The notes beneath the pieces are model-generated. The model worked only from the letters and a program-made list of their open reading frames with translations. It was not told the origin of the DNA and did not search any database. Position numbers and translations under genes: made by a program. Below are positions 41,792-50,923 of a stretch of DNA of 64,000 nt, piece by piece (the first letter of the stretch is position 1; each line of letters begins with the position of its first letter). Origin of the DNA: G965198795 sp965198795 (GTDB taxonomy: Bacteria > Pseudomonadota > Alphaproteobacteria > Rhodospirillales > Casp-alpha2); NCBI GenBank assembly GCA_965198795.1, contig OZ240674.1:1674001-1738000 (forward strand), read 5' to 3'.

Positions 41792-42936
41792 CCGGCGCGG
41801 CCCCGCGCCATCCGCCGTCCCTGACCGCCCTCATGACCGCCGGCGCCATGGTGGGATTGGCGATTGCCGCCTCCATTCCCTTGATCGCCGTTCAAATGGA
41901 GCACGCGGGGTTCTCCGCCGGCGTCATTGGCGTGAATTCGGCCATGGGACCCATTGGCGTGATGTTGATCAGCCCGTTCATTCCCCGGTTGACGGCGCGC
42001 TTCGGCGCGGTTCGGATGATGCTTGCGGGGCTGGGCGGAATGGCCTTGGCGTTTTGCGCCTTCACCTATGTGCCGGTCGGATATGGCTGGTTCGCGCTCC
42101 GTTTTTGTCTGGGGCTGTGCGCGGCCTTTGTCTGGATCATCAGCGAGTCCTGGGTTAACGCCCTCGTTTCCGATGAAAAGCGGGGCCGTATCCTGGCGTT
42201 CTATGGACTAAGCATCTCCCTTGGCTTCGTGGCCGGGCCGCTGATTCCCAAGCTGGCGGGGGTGGAGGGCGGTCTGCCGTTCCTGATTTCCGGCGCCGTG
42301 CTCCTCGGCGGCCTCATTCCGCTCTATCTCGTGCGGGGCGAGAGACCGGTCATTTCGTCCAAGGAGAAACCAAACTTTCCGCTGCTGGTGAAATCCGCGC
42401 CGGCCGTCTTCGCCGCAGCCCTTTTGGCGGGGCTGCTGGACACCGTCGCCTTGACGTTTTTGCCGGTCTACGGTCTCCGCCAGGGACTGGACGCGGACGC
42501 GGCCCTTCTGATCACCATTGTATTCTTGAGCGGCGGCCTGCTGTTCCAGCTTCCTATCGGCTGGTTGGCCGATCATGTGGACCGCCGGCGGTTATTGACG
42601 GCCGCGGGCGCGGCCTGCGTTGCCGGACCCGCGTTGCTGGGACTATCGTTCGATGACGAAACGTCACGCGTCATCGTGCTGACGCTTTGGGGAGCCGTGG
42701 CTGGCTCCGTCTATATGCTGGGGGTGACGCTGCTGGGTCAACGCTTCGAGGCGCGTGATTTGATCGCGGCGAACGCCGCGTTTGTCGTCAGTTTTCAGAT
42801 CGCCAACATCGCCGGCCCGCCCGCCGCCGGCTTCGCCATGGAACGGCTGGGTCCCAACGGTCTGCTCTGGTTCCTGGGCGCCGTGTCGGCTGTGTTCGTT
42901 CTTGCCGGGGTCTTCAGATCGGTCAAATCCCGCTGA
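41788..42936 (+). CDS. MFS transporter (YcaD-like)
   Basis: A 382-aa protein with about 12 membrane helices: TAGAMVGLAIAASIPLIAVQ, GFSAGVIGVNSAMGPIGVM, then the cytoplasmic loop IPRLTARFGAVRMM (motif A region), with a second-half motif PIGWLADHVDRRRLL. The pattern fits YcaD/YfcJ-type exporters of unknown substrate. The start overlaps the GT9 stop, so it belongs to the glycosyltransferase operon; a role in exporting a sugar-linked compound is only suggested by position. Confidence 0.88.
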   Translation: MTGAAPRHPPSLTALMTAGAMVGLAIAASIPLIAVQMEHAGFSAGVIGVNSAMGPIGVMLISPFIPRLTARFGAVRMMLAGLGGMALAFCAFTYVPVGYGWFALRFCLGLCAAFVWIISESWVNALVSDEKRGRILAFYGLSISLGFVAGPLIPKLAGVEGGLPFLISGAVLLGGLIPLYLVRGERPVISSKEKPNFPLLVKSAPAVFAAALLAGLLDTVALTFLPVYGLRQGLDADAALLITIVFLSGGLLFQLPIGWLADHVDRRRLLTAAGAACVAGPALLGLSFDDETSRVIVLTLWGAVAGSVYMLGVTLLGQRFEARDLIAANAAFVVSFQIANIAGPPAAGFAMERLGPNGLLWFLGAVSAVFVLAGVFRSVKSR

Positions 42937-43017
42937 TCGGAACCGCCGCGCTTGACAGCGGCGGCGCGGGGCCTACATTCCGCAGCTTCCACAAACGCGC
43001 GCGGATTGTGATTTTCC

Positions 43018-44934
43018 ATGGTCGCCATCACTCTTCCAGACGGCTCTCAACGCCAATTCGACGGTCCCGTCACGGGCGCCGAGATCGCCGCCGGCGTCGG
43101 CCCCGGTCTCGCCAAAGCGGCGCTTTTGGTCAGGGTGAACGGAGACGAGTGGGATCTCTCGCGCCCCATTGAGCGGGACGCGAACGTCTCGATCATCACC
43201 TCAAAAGACCCGGAAGCGCTGGACCTGCTGCGTCACGATTGCGCTCATGTCCTGGCTGAGGCCGTCCAGGAACTGTTCCCCGGCGCCCAGGTGACCATCG
43301 GTCCGGCCATCAAGAACGGCTTTTATTACGATTTCGCGCGCGAAGAACCGTTCTCGACGGAAGATTTCGAGGCGATCGAAAGGAAGATGCACGAGATCAT
43401 CGACCGGGACGCGAAGTTCACGCGCGAGGTCTGGGACCGCGAGCGCGCGGTCACGCATTTCGAGAGCGCCGGCGAAACCTACAAGGCCGAACTGATTCGC
43501 GACCTGCCCGAGACGGAAGAGATCACGATCTACAGGCAGGGCGAGTGGCTGGACCTCTGCCGCGGCCCCCACATGCCGTCCATGGGCAAGGTGGGCCACG
43601 CCTTCAAATTGATGAAGCTGGCGGGCGCCTATTGGCGGGGCGATCACCGGAACGCAATGCTGCAACGGATTTATGGCACGGTCTGGTTCACGGAAAAAGA
43701 GCTGAAGGCGCATCTTCACATGATCGAGGAGGCGGAGAAGCGGGACCACCGCCGTTTGGGGAAGGAAATGGGCCTCTTCCACCTTCAGGAGGAAGCCGCC
43801 GGCTCCGTCTTCTGGCATCCGAAAGGCTGGCGGCTTTACCGCACAGTTCAGACGTACATGCGCCAGCGCCTGGAGGCTGCGGGGTATGTGGAGGTAAACA
43901 CCCCCCAGCTTGTGGACCGGAAACTCTGGGAAGACTCCGGCCACTGGGAGAAATTCCGCGAAAACATGTTCGTTTCGGAATCGGAAGAAAAACTTTTGGC
44001 CATTAAGCCCATGAACTGCCCCTGTCATGTGCAGATATTCAACCAGGGGATTCGGAGTTATCGCGACCTGCCGCTCCGCATGGGCGAGTTCGGCTCGTGC
44101 CATCGGAACGAGCCGTCCGGCGCGCTGCATGGTCTGATGCGGGTTCGGGCCTTTGTTCAGGACGACGCGCATATCTTTTGCGAACCTGCGCAGATCGAGA
44201 GCGAGACGGCGATTTTCATTGAGTTGCTGGGCTCGATTTACAAGGATTTCGGGTTCGAGGAGTTCGTGGTCAAATTCTCCGACCGGCCCGGGGTGCGCGC
44301 CGGGTCGGACGCGGTTTGGGACGCGGCGGAAACGGCGCTTCGGGACGCGACGCTGAAAGCCGGGGTCGAAATGATCGAAAATCCGGGCGAGGGCGCTTTC
44401 TATGGGCCGAAGCTGGAATTCGTGCTGCGCGACGCGATCGGCCGGGATTGGCAATGCGGAACCTTGCAGGTGGATTTCGTCCTGCCCGAACGGCTCGACG
44501 CCAACTACGTCGGCGAGGACGGAGGCAAACACCGCCCGGTCATGCTGCACCGCGCCATTCTCGGCTCGTTCGAGCGGTTCATCGGGATTTTGATTGAGAA
44601 CTTCGCGGGCCGTTTCCCGCTGTGGCTCGCGCCCGTCCAAGTGGTCGTCGCGACGATCACCAATGAAAGCGACGGCTACGCCCGGGAAGTTCTGGCCGCA
44701 TGCCGGAAAGCGGGAATCCGCGCGGAGGCCGACACGCGTAATGAAAAGATCACCTACAAGGTCCGCGAACACAGTCACGCCAAGGTCCCGGCGCTGTTCG
44801 TGGTTGGCGCCAAGGAAGCGGAAGCGGGCACGGTCGCCGTTCGGCGATTGGGAGGAAAGAACCAAGAAATTCTTGCGCTCGCCGCCGCGCTGGATACACT
44901 GAGGGGCGAAGCAGCGGGGCCGATGGCTTCATGA
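43018..44934 (+). CDS. thrS: Threonyl-tRNA synthetase
   Basis: A 638-aa class II synthetase with the full bacterial layout: TGS domain (1-60, ITLPDGSQRQFDGPVTGAEI), editing domain (HDCAHVLAEAVQELFPGAQV and the YYDFAREEPFS segment, with CRGPH), catalytic core (motif 1 onward, MNCPCHVQIFNQGIRSYRDL, the zinc Cys in that motif) and the anticodon-binding domain at the C-terminus. It precedes infC, the order found widely in bacteria. Confidence 0.98.
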   Translation: MVAITLPDGSQRQFDGPVTGAEIAAGVGPGLAKAALLVRVNGDEWDLSRPIERDANVSIITSKDPEALDLLRHDCAHVLAEAVQELFPGAQVTIGPAIKNGFYYDFAREEPFSTEDFEAIERKMHEIIDRDAKFTREVWDRERAVTHFESAGETYKAELIRDLPETEEITIYRQGEWLDLCRGPHMPSMGKVGHAFKLMKLAGAYWRGDHRNAMLQRIYGTVWFTEKELKAHLHMIEEAEKRDHRRLGKEMGLFHLQEEAAGSVFWHPKGWRLYRTVQTYMRQRLEAAGYVEVNTPQLVDRKLWEDSGHWEKFRENMFVSESEEKLLAIKPMNCPCHVQIFNQGIRSYRDLPLRMGEFGSCHRNEPSGALHGLMRVRAFVQDDAHIFCEPAQIESETAIFIELLGSIYKDFGFEEFVVKFSDRPGVRAGSDAVWDAAETALRDATLKAGVEMIENPGEGAFYGPKLEFVLRDAIGRDWQCGTLQVDFVLPERLDANYVGEDGGKHRPVMLHRAILGSFERFIGILIENFAGRFPLWLAPVQVVVATITNESDGYAREVLAACRKAGIRAEADTRNEKITYKVREHSHAKVPALFVVGAKEAEAGTVAVRRLGGKNQEILALAAALDTLRGEAAGPMAS

Positions 44935-45104
44935 CTAGTCCGTTCAGGGCCGTCATCAAGGCAAATGCCCCGGAACGTGGATAAAGGACCACCAGCGCCA
45001 TTGATAAACAAACCGCAGTCTGTTTTCACGGTGTTCAGGGGGCCTGGACGCCGTGTTTTGTTTTTGGACTGTAAGCGCCGCGTCATCGGAAAAGGATCGC
45101 CATC

Positions 45105-45644
45105 ATAGCACGCCGCCCCATGCACCAACAGCCGCCGGCCAAGGAAGGCCCGCGCGTCAACCAGGACATCACCGAGCCGAAGGTCAGGCTGGTGGGAAAT
45201 GATGGAGACATGATCGGTATCGTGTCCGTCTCGGAAGCCATCGAAATGGCGGAGGAAGTGGGCCTCGACGTGGTCGAGGTTTCTCCCAACGCGGATCCGC
45301 CCGTCTGCAAGATTCTGGATTACGGTAAATTCAAGTATGAGGCTCAAAAGAAGGCCAACGAGGCGCGTAAGAAGCAGAAGATTATCGAGGTCAAGGAAAT
45401 CAAGATGCGGCCCGGCATCGACGAACATGATTACCAGACCAAGATGAAGAGCGTCCGGAAGTTCCTTGAGCATGGCGATAAGGTCAAGATGACCATCCGT
45501 TTCCGGGGCCGGGAAATGGCGCACCAGGATTTGGGCCTGAAAGTCCTGGAACGGGTGCGCGGGGAAATGGATGAAAAGGCCAAGGTCGAGCAGACGCCGA
45601 AAACCGAGGGCCGCATGATGACAATGGTCATCGCGCCGAAATAA
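45105..45644 (+). CDS. infC: Translation initiation factor IF-3 (non-canonical start)
   Basis: IF-3 prevents premature subunit joining and rejects poor start codons. The 179-aa frame contains VNQDITEPKVRLVGNDGDMI, the linker rich in K and the C-terminal KVKMTIRFRGREMAH. No ATG, GTG or TTG lies between the in-frame stop at 45072 and the ATG at 45120, yet the family-conserved ARRP precedes that ATG. Translation therefore probably begins at ATA 45105 or ATC 45102, with GGAAAAGG a few bases upstream. Non-standard starts on infC mediate autoregulation by IF-3 itself, as with AUU in E. coli. The ATG at 45120 is the fallback. Confidence 0.93.
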   Translation: MARRPMHQQPPAKEGPRVNQDITEPKVRLVGNDGDMIGIVSVSEAIEMAEEVGLDVVEVSPNADPPVCKILDYGKFKYEAQKKANEARKKQKIIEVKEIKMRPGIDEHDYQTKMKSVRKFLEHGDKVKMTIRFRGREMAHQDLGLKVLERVRGEMDEKAKVEQTPKTEGRMMTMVIAPK

Positions 45645-45814
45645 CCTCCTCGATCCATCGCGCGGGCCGCCCGTGAGCGGCCGTCCCGTATTGGCGGGGA
45701 CGTTCCGCCTTTCCGTTGGCGAAGGCTTGCCAAGTGAGCGCCCGCCCGTTATAAACCCGCGCTTCAAACTGGCGCAGCCGGGCTGTTGGGTATGCCCGCG
45801 TGTCAGAGAACGGC

Positions 45815-45876
45815 GGCTCCCGGCCCCTGGCCGGGCGGCGGGAGCCACGGCGGACTGACCGCCTTGATTTTGAAGG
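45815..45876 (+). promoter_or_regulatory. Leader hairpins upstream of rpmI
   Basis: In the 241-bp infC-rpmI gap, GGCTCCCG (45815-45822) pairs with CGGGAGCC (45839-45846), and directly after it GGCGG-ACTGA-CCGCC is followed by TTGATTTT. This looks like an attenuator or an L20-responsive leader just before the L35/L20 genes; in E. coli L20 represses this operon through leader RNA. Structure seen, role inferred. Confidence 0.4.
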
Positions 45877-45885
45877 GATGCCGAA

Positions 45886-46083
45886 ATGCCCAAGCTGAAG
45901 ACCAGGTCTGCGACCAAAGGCCGTTTCCGGGTTACGGGAACCGGCAAAATCAAAGGCAATTTTGCCTTCAAACGCCACAACCTGCGCAAGCGCTCCACCA
46001 GCATGAAGCGGAAGGCCCGCGGCTCTTTCGTGCTGGATGAGACCAACCAGCGCGCGCTCAAGCCGTTCATGCCCTACGCTTGA
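45886..46083 (+). CDS. rpmI: 50S ribosomal protein L35
   Basis: A 65-aa basic protein: PKLKTRSATKGRFRVTGTG followed by KIKGNFAFKRHNLRKRSTS is the L35 signature. Normal length. It lies 58 bp before rplT, with which it is always paired, and after a hairpin-containing leader. Confidence 0.97.
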   Translation: MPKLKTRSATKGRFRVTGTGKIKGNFAFKRHNLRKRSTSMKRKARGSFVLDETNQRALKPFMPYA

Positions 46084-46141
46084 TCCGCCGGCTTGAACGC
46101 TTTTCCCGCATGAGATTTCGCCAGGTTGAGGAGTCAAACCC

Positions 46142-46501
46142 ATGGCACGAGTGAAACGCGGCGTCACCACCCACGCCCGCCACAAAAAGGTCATCGCCCG
46201 CGCGAAAGGGTATCGCGGCCGTAACAAGAACACCTTCCGTATCGCCGCTCAGCGCGTCGAAAAAGGCATGCAGTACGCCTATCGCGACCGGCGTGTGAAG
46301 AAGCGCAACTTCCGGCGCCTCTGGATTCAGCGCATCAACGCCGGCGCCCGCGAGCATGGCCTGACCTATTCCCAGTTTATGAACGGCCTGAACAAGGCCG
46401 GCGTTGAACTGGACCGGAAGATTCTGTCCGACCTGGCCATCCGCGAACCAGAGGCGTTCGAGTCGCTGGTCGAGCGGGCGCGGGGCGCGCTCAAGGCGTA
46501 A
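46142..46501 (+). CDS. rplT: 50S ribosomal protein L20
   Basis: A 119-aa basic ribosomal protein needed early in 50S assembly. MARVKRGVTTHARHKKVIAR, RGRNKNTFRIAAQRVEKGMQ and RRLWIQRINAGAREHGLTYS are canonical. GAGG precedes the ATG. Possible repressor of its own operon through the upstream leader. Confidence 0.98.
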   Translation: MARVKRGVTTHARHKKVIARAKGYRGRNKNTFRIAAQRVEKGMQYAYRDRRVKKRNFRRLWIQRINAGAREHGLTYSQFMNGLNKAGVELDRKILSDLAIREPEAFESLVERARGALKA

Positions 46502-46622
46502 AACCTCAAGGGCTCTTGACGTCGGCTGTCCGGCGTCCTGTTGGAATTCAGCGGAGCCCGCCGCCCGCCGGCAGGTTTTTGCCGCCGGAATATCTGATTC
46601 GGGATTTGAGTTGGGAGACGTC

Positions 46623-47699
46623 ATGAGCGAAGTCGAGGCGCTTCGGAACGAATTGCTGGGCGCGGTTGAGGCCGCCGCCGATATGGACGCCCTGGAAGAG
46701 GCGCGCGTTACGGCGCTGGGCAGGAAGGGCCGGATTACCGGCCTGATGAAAACCCTGGGCGAACTGGACCCGGAAGAACGGAAAGCCCGCGGCCAACAAC
46801 TGAACCGGGTGAAGGACGCCGTCCAAGAGGCGGTCAGCGCCAAAAAGGCGGCCTTTGGGAAAGCGGCGCTCGACGCCAGGCTGGCGGCCGAGACAATCGA
46901 TATGACGCTGCCGGCGCGCCCCGAAAGCAGGGGCCGCATCCATCCCATCAGCCAAGTGATCGAAGAGGTTTGCCAGATCTTGGGCTCCATGGGCTTCGAG
47001 GTCGCCGAAGGTCCGGACATCGAGGACGACTGGCATAACTTCACCGCCCTTAACATCCCGCCCGACCACCCGGCCCGCCAGGAACACGACACGTTTTATT
47101 TGCCGGAAGACGGGCAAGGCGAGCGCCGTGTGCTGCGCACCCACACGTCGCCGGGGCAAATCCGCACCATGCGGGCGGGCGCGCCGCCTTATCGCGTGAT
47201 TGTGCCGGGGCGCACATACCGTTGTGATTACGACGCCACCCACTCGCCCATGTTCCATCAGGTGGAAGGCCTATGGATCGACAAGGGCGCGCACATGGGG
47301 CACTTGAAATGGGTGCTGGTCGAATTCTGCCGGGCGTTCTTCGATATTGATGATCTGCCGGTTCGCTTCCGCCCGAGCTATTTTCCATTCACGGAACCTT
47401 CCGCGGAAGTGGACATCGGCTGCGCCCGCGCGGACGGCGAGTTGAAAATCGGCGCTGGAAGCGACTGGCTCGAGGTGCTGGGCTGCGGCATGGTCAATCC
47501 GAATGTCTTGAAGAACTGCGGCGTCGATCCGGCCGGGAACCAGGGTTTCGCCTTCGGCATGGGGGTGGAGCGCCTGGCCATGCTGAAGTACGGCGTGCCG
47601 GACTTGCGCACGTTCTATGAATCTGATCTTCGCTGGTTGAGGCATTACGGATTCCAGGCCCTGGACGTGCCCACGATGACGGGAGGGCTCAACCGGTGA
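46623..47699 (+). CDS. pheS: Phenylalanyl-tRNA synthetase alpha chain
   Basis: A 358-aa class II synthetase catalytic subunit. A coiled coil occupies about the first 100 residues; the core has HPISQVIEEVCQILGSMGFE, LLRTHTSPGQIRTMR-like motif (RVLRTHTSPGQ), HQVEGLWIDKG, and motif 3 in GFAFGMGVERLAMLKYG. The ATG at 46623 has GGGAG upstream. The stop overlaps the pheT GTG start. Confidence 0.97.
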   Translation: MSEVEALRNELLGAVEAAADMDALEEARVTALGRKGRITGLMKTLGELDPEERKARGQQLNRVKDAVQEAVSAKKAAFGKAALDARLAAETIDMTLPARPESRGRIHPISQVIEEVCQILGSMGFEVAEGPDIEDDWHNFTALNIPPDHPARQEHDTFYLPEDGQGERRVLRTHTSPGQIRTMRAGAPPYRVIVPGRTYRCDYDATHSPMFHQVEGLWIDKGAHMGHLKWVLVEFCRAFFDIDDLPVRFRPSYFPFTEPSAEVDIGCARADGELKIGAGSDWLEVLGCGMVNPNVLKNCGVDPAGNQGFAFGMGVERLAMLKYGVPDLRTFYESDLRWLRHYGFQALDVPTMTGGLNR

Positions 47700-50104
47700 A
47701 ATTCACCCTTGGATGGCTGAAAGAGCACCTGGAAACGGACGCCACGCTGGACGAGATTCTCGACCGCCTCACCATGGTGGGGCTTGAGGTCGAAGGCGTT
47801 GAGGACCGCGCCAAGGGACTCGAGACCTTCGTCACGGCCAAGGTGATCGAGGCGAGACGGCATCCAAACGCGGACCGGCTGCGGATTTGCGAGGTCTTCA
47901 CCGGCGCCGAAACCGTCGAACTTGTCTGCGGCGCGCCTAACGCGCGAACCGGCATGATCGGCGTTTACGCGCCGGTCGGAAGTTATATTCCCGGCTCCGG
48001 CGTCACGCTTAAGGCGGCGGAAATCCGGGGCGTCACGTCGTCGGGCATGTTGCTCAGCGAATACGAAATGGGCCTGTCCGGCGATCACGACGGCGTCGTC
48101 GAACTGGATCGGGACGTCGAGTCCGGTCTTCGCGCGGTGGACGTCATGGGTCTGGCCGATCCGGTGATCGATATCGCCATTACGCCGAACCGGGGGGATT
48201 GCCTCGGCGTGCGGGGCGTCGCGCGGGACCTGGCGGCGAGTGGTTTGGGCGCGCTGAAACCGCTTCGGGCCGAGGCCGTCCCCGGTGCGTTCGAGAGCCC
48301 GCTCTCGGTCGCCTTGGACTTCCCGGCGGAAAAAGCGTCGGCGTGTCCGAAATTCGTCGGACGCTACTTCAGGGGGATCAAAAACGGCCCGTCGCCGAAG
48401 TGGCTGAGGGACCGCCTGACGGCCATCGGTTCGCGCCCCATTTCCGCGCTGGTCGACGTCACCAACCTGATCACCCTTGAATATGGCCGCCCGCTTCATG
48501 TGTTTGACGCGGATAAGATCACCGGCGCCGCCATCAGCGCGCGCCTGGGGGTTGAGGGCGAGACCATGGAAGCGCTCAACGGCGAGACCTACACACTGGA
48601 CGGCGAGATGACCGTCATAGCGGACGGCGCCGGACCGGAGGCCATCGCCGGCGTGATCGGCGGCAATCATTCGGGTTGTACGGAAGAGACCACCAACGTC
48701 TTTCTGGAAGTGGCTTATTTCGATCCCGTCCGGACGGCCATGACCGGACGCAAGCTGAACGTTCAGACGGACGCGCGCTTTCGGTTCGAGCGCGCCGTGG
48801 ACCCGGAGTTCTTGGAAGACGGCGCCGAAATCGCGTCCCGCCTGATCTTGGAGCTTTGCGGCGGCGAGGCGTCCAATATCGTCTCCGCCGGTTCGGGGCC
48901 CGAGTGGAGGCGCGCCGTCGATTTCCGGATGGAGCGGGTCTGGACGCTGGGCGGCGCAAAGGTCGAGGACGATGAAATCCGCCGCATCCTAGGCGCGCTT
49001 GGTTTTGAGGTGACGGCGGAAAACGGCGGCGCCCTAACCGTCGCCGCGCCTAGCTGGCGCCCGGACATCAAGGGAGAAGCGGACCTGGTGGAAGAGGTCG
49101 TGCGGATCTACGGCTACGACAAAATCCAGCTCGAGGCGCTGACCCCGCCGGCGGCCCTGCCGCGGCCCATCCTGAATTCGGAACAGCGCCGCCGGGCGAA
49201 CGCGCGCCGGGCGCTTGCGGCCCGGGGCCTGATTGAGGCGGTGACGTATTCCTTTCTGCCGAAGAAGAACGCGGATCTGTTCGGCGGCGTTGCGGCGGCG
49301 CTTGAGCTGGTGAACCCCATCAGCGCGGACCTTGGCGTCATGCGGCCCTCTGTTCTTCCCAACCTTTTGGAGGCGCAGGCGCGGAACGCGGCGCGGGGCT
49401 TTGGTGACGGCGCGTTTTTCGAAATCGGGCCGCAGTTCTCCGGCGCCGGAGAAAAAGGCCAGCAGATGGTCGCCGCCGGCGTCCGCGCCGGGCAAGCGTG
49501 CGAGCGCCATTGGGCGGGCGGCGGGCGCGGCGTTGACGCTTATGACGCCAAGGCCGACGTGGTCGCCGTGCTGGAGGAGCTGGGCCTGCCCGCCAGCCGC
49601 GCGCAAATTTCCGCAGAAGCCGACGGTTGGTATCACCCGGGCAGATCCGCCGTGATGCGGCTGGGTCCCATGGTGATGGCGCAGTTCGGCGAAGTGCATC
49701 CCGCCGTCGTCAAGGCGCTGGGGCCAAAGGGTCCAGTTGTCGCGTTTGAGATCTATCTCGACAAGCTGCCGAAGGCGAAGCCGGGAAAGAGCGCCGCCAA
49801 GGGCGCGTTGAAGCTTTCCGGCCTGCAGCCCGTGAAACGGGATTTCGCCTTTCTGGTGGACGCGGACGTCGCCGCTGGAAGGGTTCTTCAAGCGGCCGCG
49901 GGCGCGGACAAGGCGCTTGTCTCAAATGTCAGTTTATTTGACATATTTGAAGGCGAGGGCGTTGGCGGCGGGAAGAAATCCATCGCCATCAACGTCCAGC
50001 TTCAGCCCGTGGAGCGGACCTTGACCGACGCCGATCTGGAAGCCGTTTCCGAAAAAATCGTCGCGGCGGTCACCAAAGCGACCGGCGGCGAGCTCCGCCG
50101 GTGA
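47696..50104 (+). CDS. pheT: Phenylalanyl-tRNA synthetase beta chain
   Basis: An 802-aa subunit with an N-terminal tRNA-binding OB fold (ETFVTAKVIEARRHPNADRL), B3/B4 editing domain (GRPLHVFDADKITGAAIS), B5 domain and a C-terminal ferredoxin-like anticodon domain (LQPVKRDFAFLVDADVAAGR). It hydrolyses misacylated Tyr-tRNA(Phe). The GTG start at 47696 overlaps the pheS stop, ensuring 1:1 synthesis of the heterotetramer subunits. Confidence 0.97.
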   Translation: MKFTLGWLKEHLETDATLDEILDRLTMVGLEVEGVEDRAKGLETFVTAKVIEARRHPNADRLRICEVFTGAETVELVCGAPNARTGMIGVYAPVGSYIPGSGVTLKAAEIRGVTSSGMLLSEYEMGLSGDHDGVVELDRDVESGLRAVDVMGLADPVIDIAITPNRGDCLGVRGVARDLAASGLGALKPLRAEAVPGAFESPLSVALDFPAEKASACPKFVGRYFRGIKNGPSPKWLRDRLTAIGSRPISALVDVTNLITLEYGRPLHVFDADKITGAAISARLGVEGETMEALNGETYTLDGEMTVIADGAGPEAIAGVIGGNHSGCTEETTNVFLEVAYFDPVRTAMTGRKLNVQTDARFRFERAVDPEFLEDGAEIASRLILELCGGEASNIVSAGSGPEWRRAVDFRMERVWTLGGAKVEDDEIRRILGALGFEVTAENGGALTVAAPSWRPDIKGEADLVEEVVRIYGYDKIQLEALTPPAALPRPILNSEQRRRANARRALAARGLIEAVTYSFLPKKNADLFGGVAAALELVNPISADLGVMRPSVLPNLLEAQARNAARGFGDGAFFEIGPQFSGAGEKGQQMVAAGVRAGQACERHWAGGGRGVDAYDAKADVVAVLEELGLPASRAQISAEADGWYHPGRSAVMRLGPMVMAQFGEVHPAVVKALGPKGPVVAFEIYLDKLPKAKPGKSAAKGALKLSGLQPVKRDFAFLVDADVAAGRVLQAAAGADKALVSNVSLFDIFEGEGVGGGKKSIAINVQLQPVERTLTDADLEAVSEKIVAAVTKATGGELRR

Positions 50105-50141
50105 GGCCCTAACCGACGTCCCCGCGTCCGAACTAGCGGCC

Positions 50142-50921
50142 GTGCGCTGTCTGCTATTCGATGTAGACGGCGCGGTGACGGCCAAGGGCAAGATCACCTC
50201 GACCGCCCTGAGGGCCATGGAAGACGCCAAGGCCAGGGACCTGCGTTTGATGGCCGTCACCGGCGCGGCGGCCGGAACATGTGACGCGACCGCGCGCGTC
50301 TGGCCGGTGGATGCGGTGGTGGGCGAGAACGGCGGCTTTCTGTTCGCCCTCGATCCCCTGCGGAACGCCATGCGGCGGCGCTATGTGGAAGACCGGGATA
50401 CGCGCCGCGTCCAATGGCGGACTTACGAAAAAGTCCTGCCTGGGCGAGGTTATGGACGCCATACCCGAAGCCGGTCTGGCGAGCGACCAGGCGTTCCGGG
50501 AATACGAACTCGCCATTGATCACGCCGAATACGTCACGCCGCCCTTGACGGACGACAAGGTGAAGCGGGTTGTTCGTATCATGGAACGCCACGGCATGAC
50601 CGCGGCGGTCGGTAACGCGCATATCAACGGCTGGCTGGGTCCGTATGATAAATTGTCAAGCAGTTTTCGGGCCTTGGGCGATTTGTTCGATTTGAAAGGC
50701 GAAACGGCCGGGGCCCGGGTGATGGTCATTGGAAACAGCGCCAACGACCAGGCCTTGTCCGGCCATTTCCCGTTGTCGGTGGGTGTGGCGAACATTGGCA
50801 AGGCGGCGGACAAGCTGAACAGCCCGCCGTCTTACGTCACCCGTTCGGCGCGGGTTTCGCCGAGGCGGTCGGGACCGTCCTTTCCGCCGGTTCGGCGGGC
50901 ATGAAGGGCGTGGCGGACTGA
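50142..50921 (+). pseudogene. HAD-family (Cof/MPGP-like) phosphatase with two frameshifts
   Basis: From the GTG at 50142, CLLFDVDGAVTAKGKI is HAD motif I (the usual Thr after DGT is Ala here) and VDAVVGENGGFLFAL continues the fold. The frame breaks in the A5 run at about 50429-50433; homology resumes in the next frame as LGEVMDAIPEAGLASDQAFR, with VMVIGNSANDQALSGHF as motif IV. Near 50846 it returns to the first frame and reads GAGFAEAVGTVLSAGSAGM to a TGA at 50919-50921. One inserted and one lost base explain everything, giving about 259 aa if corrected. Either a recent pseudogene or sequence errors. Confidence 0.7.
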
Positions 50922-50923
50922 TC

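Noticed and set aside
43201..44865. 554-codon open frame antisense to thrS
   Set aside because: It mirrors thrS exactly, has no recognisable motifs, and such antisense frames are common in high-GC genes with strong codon bias.
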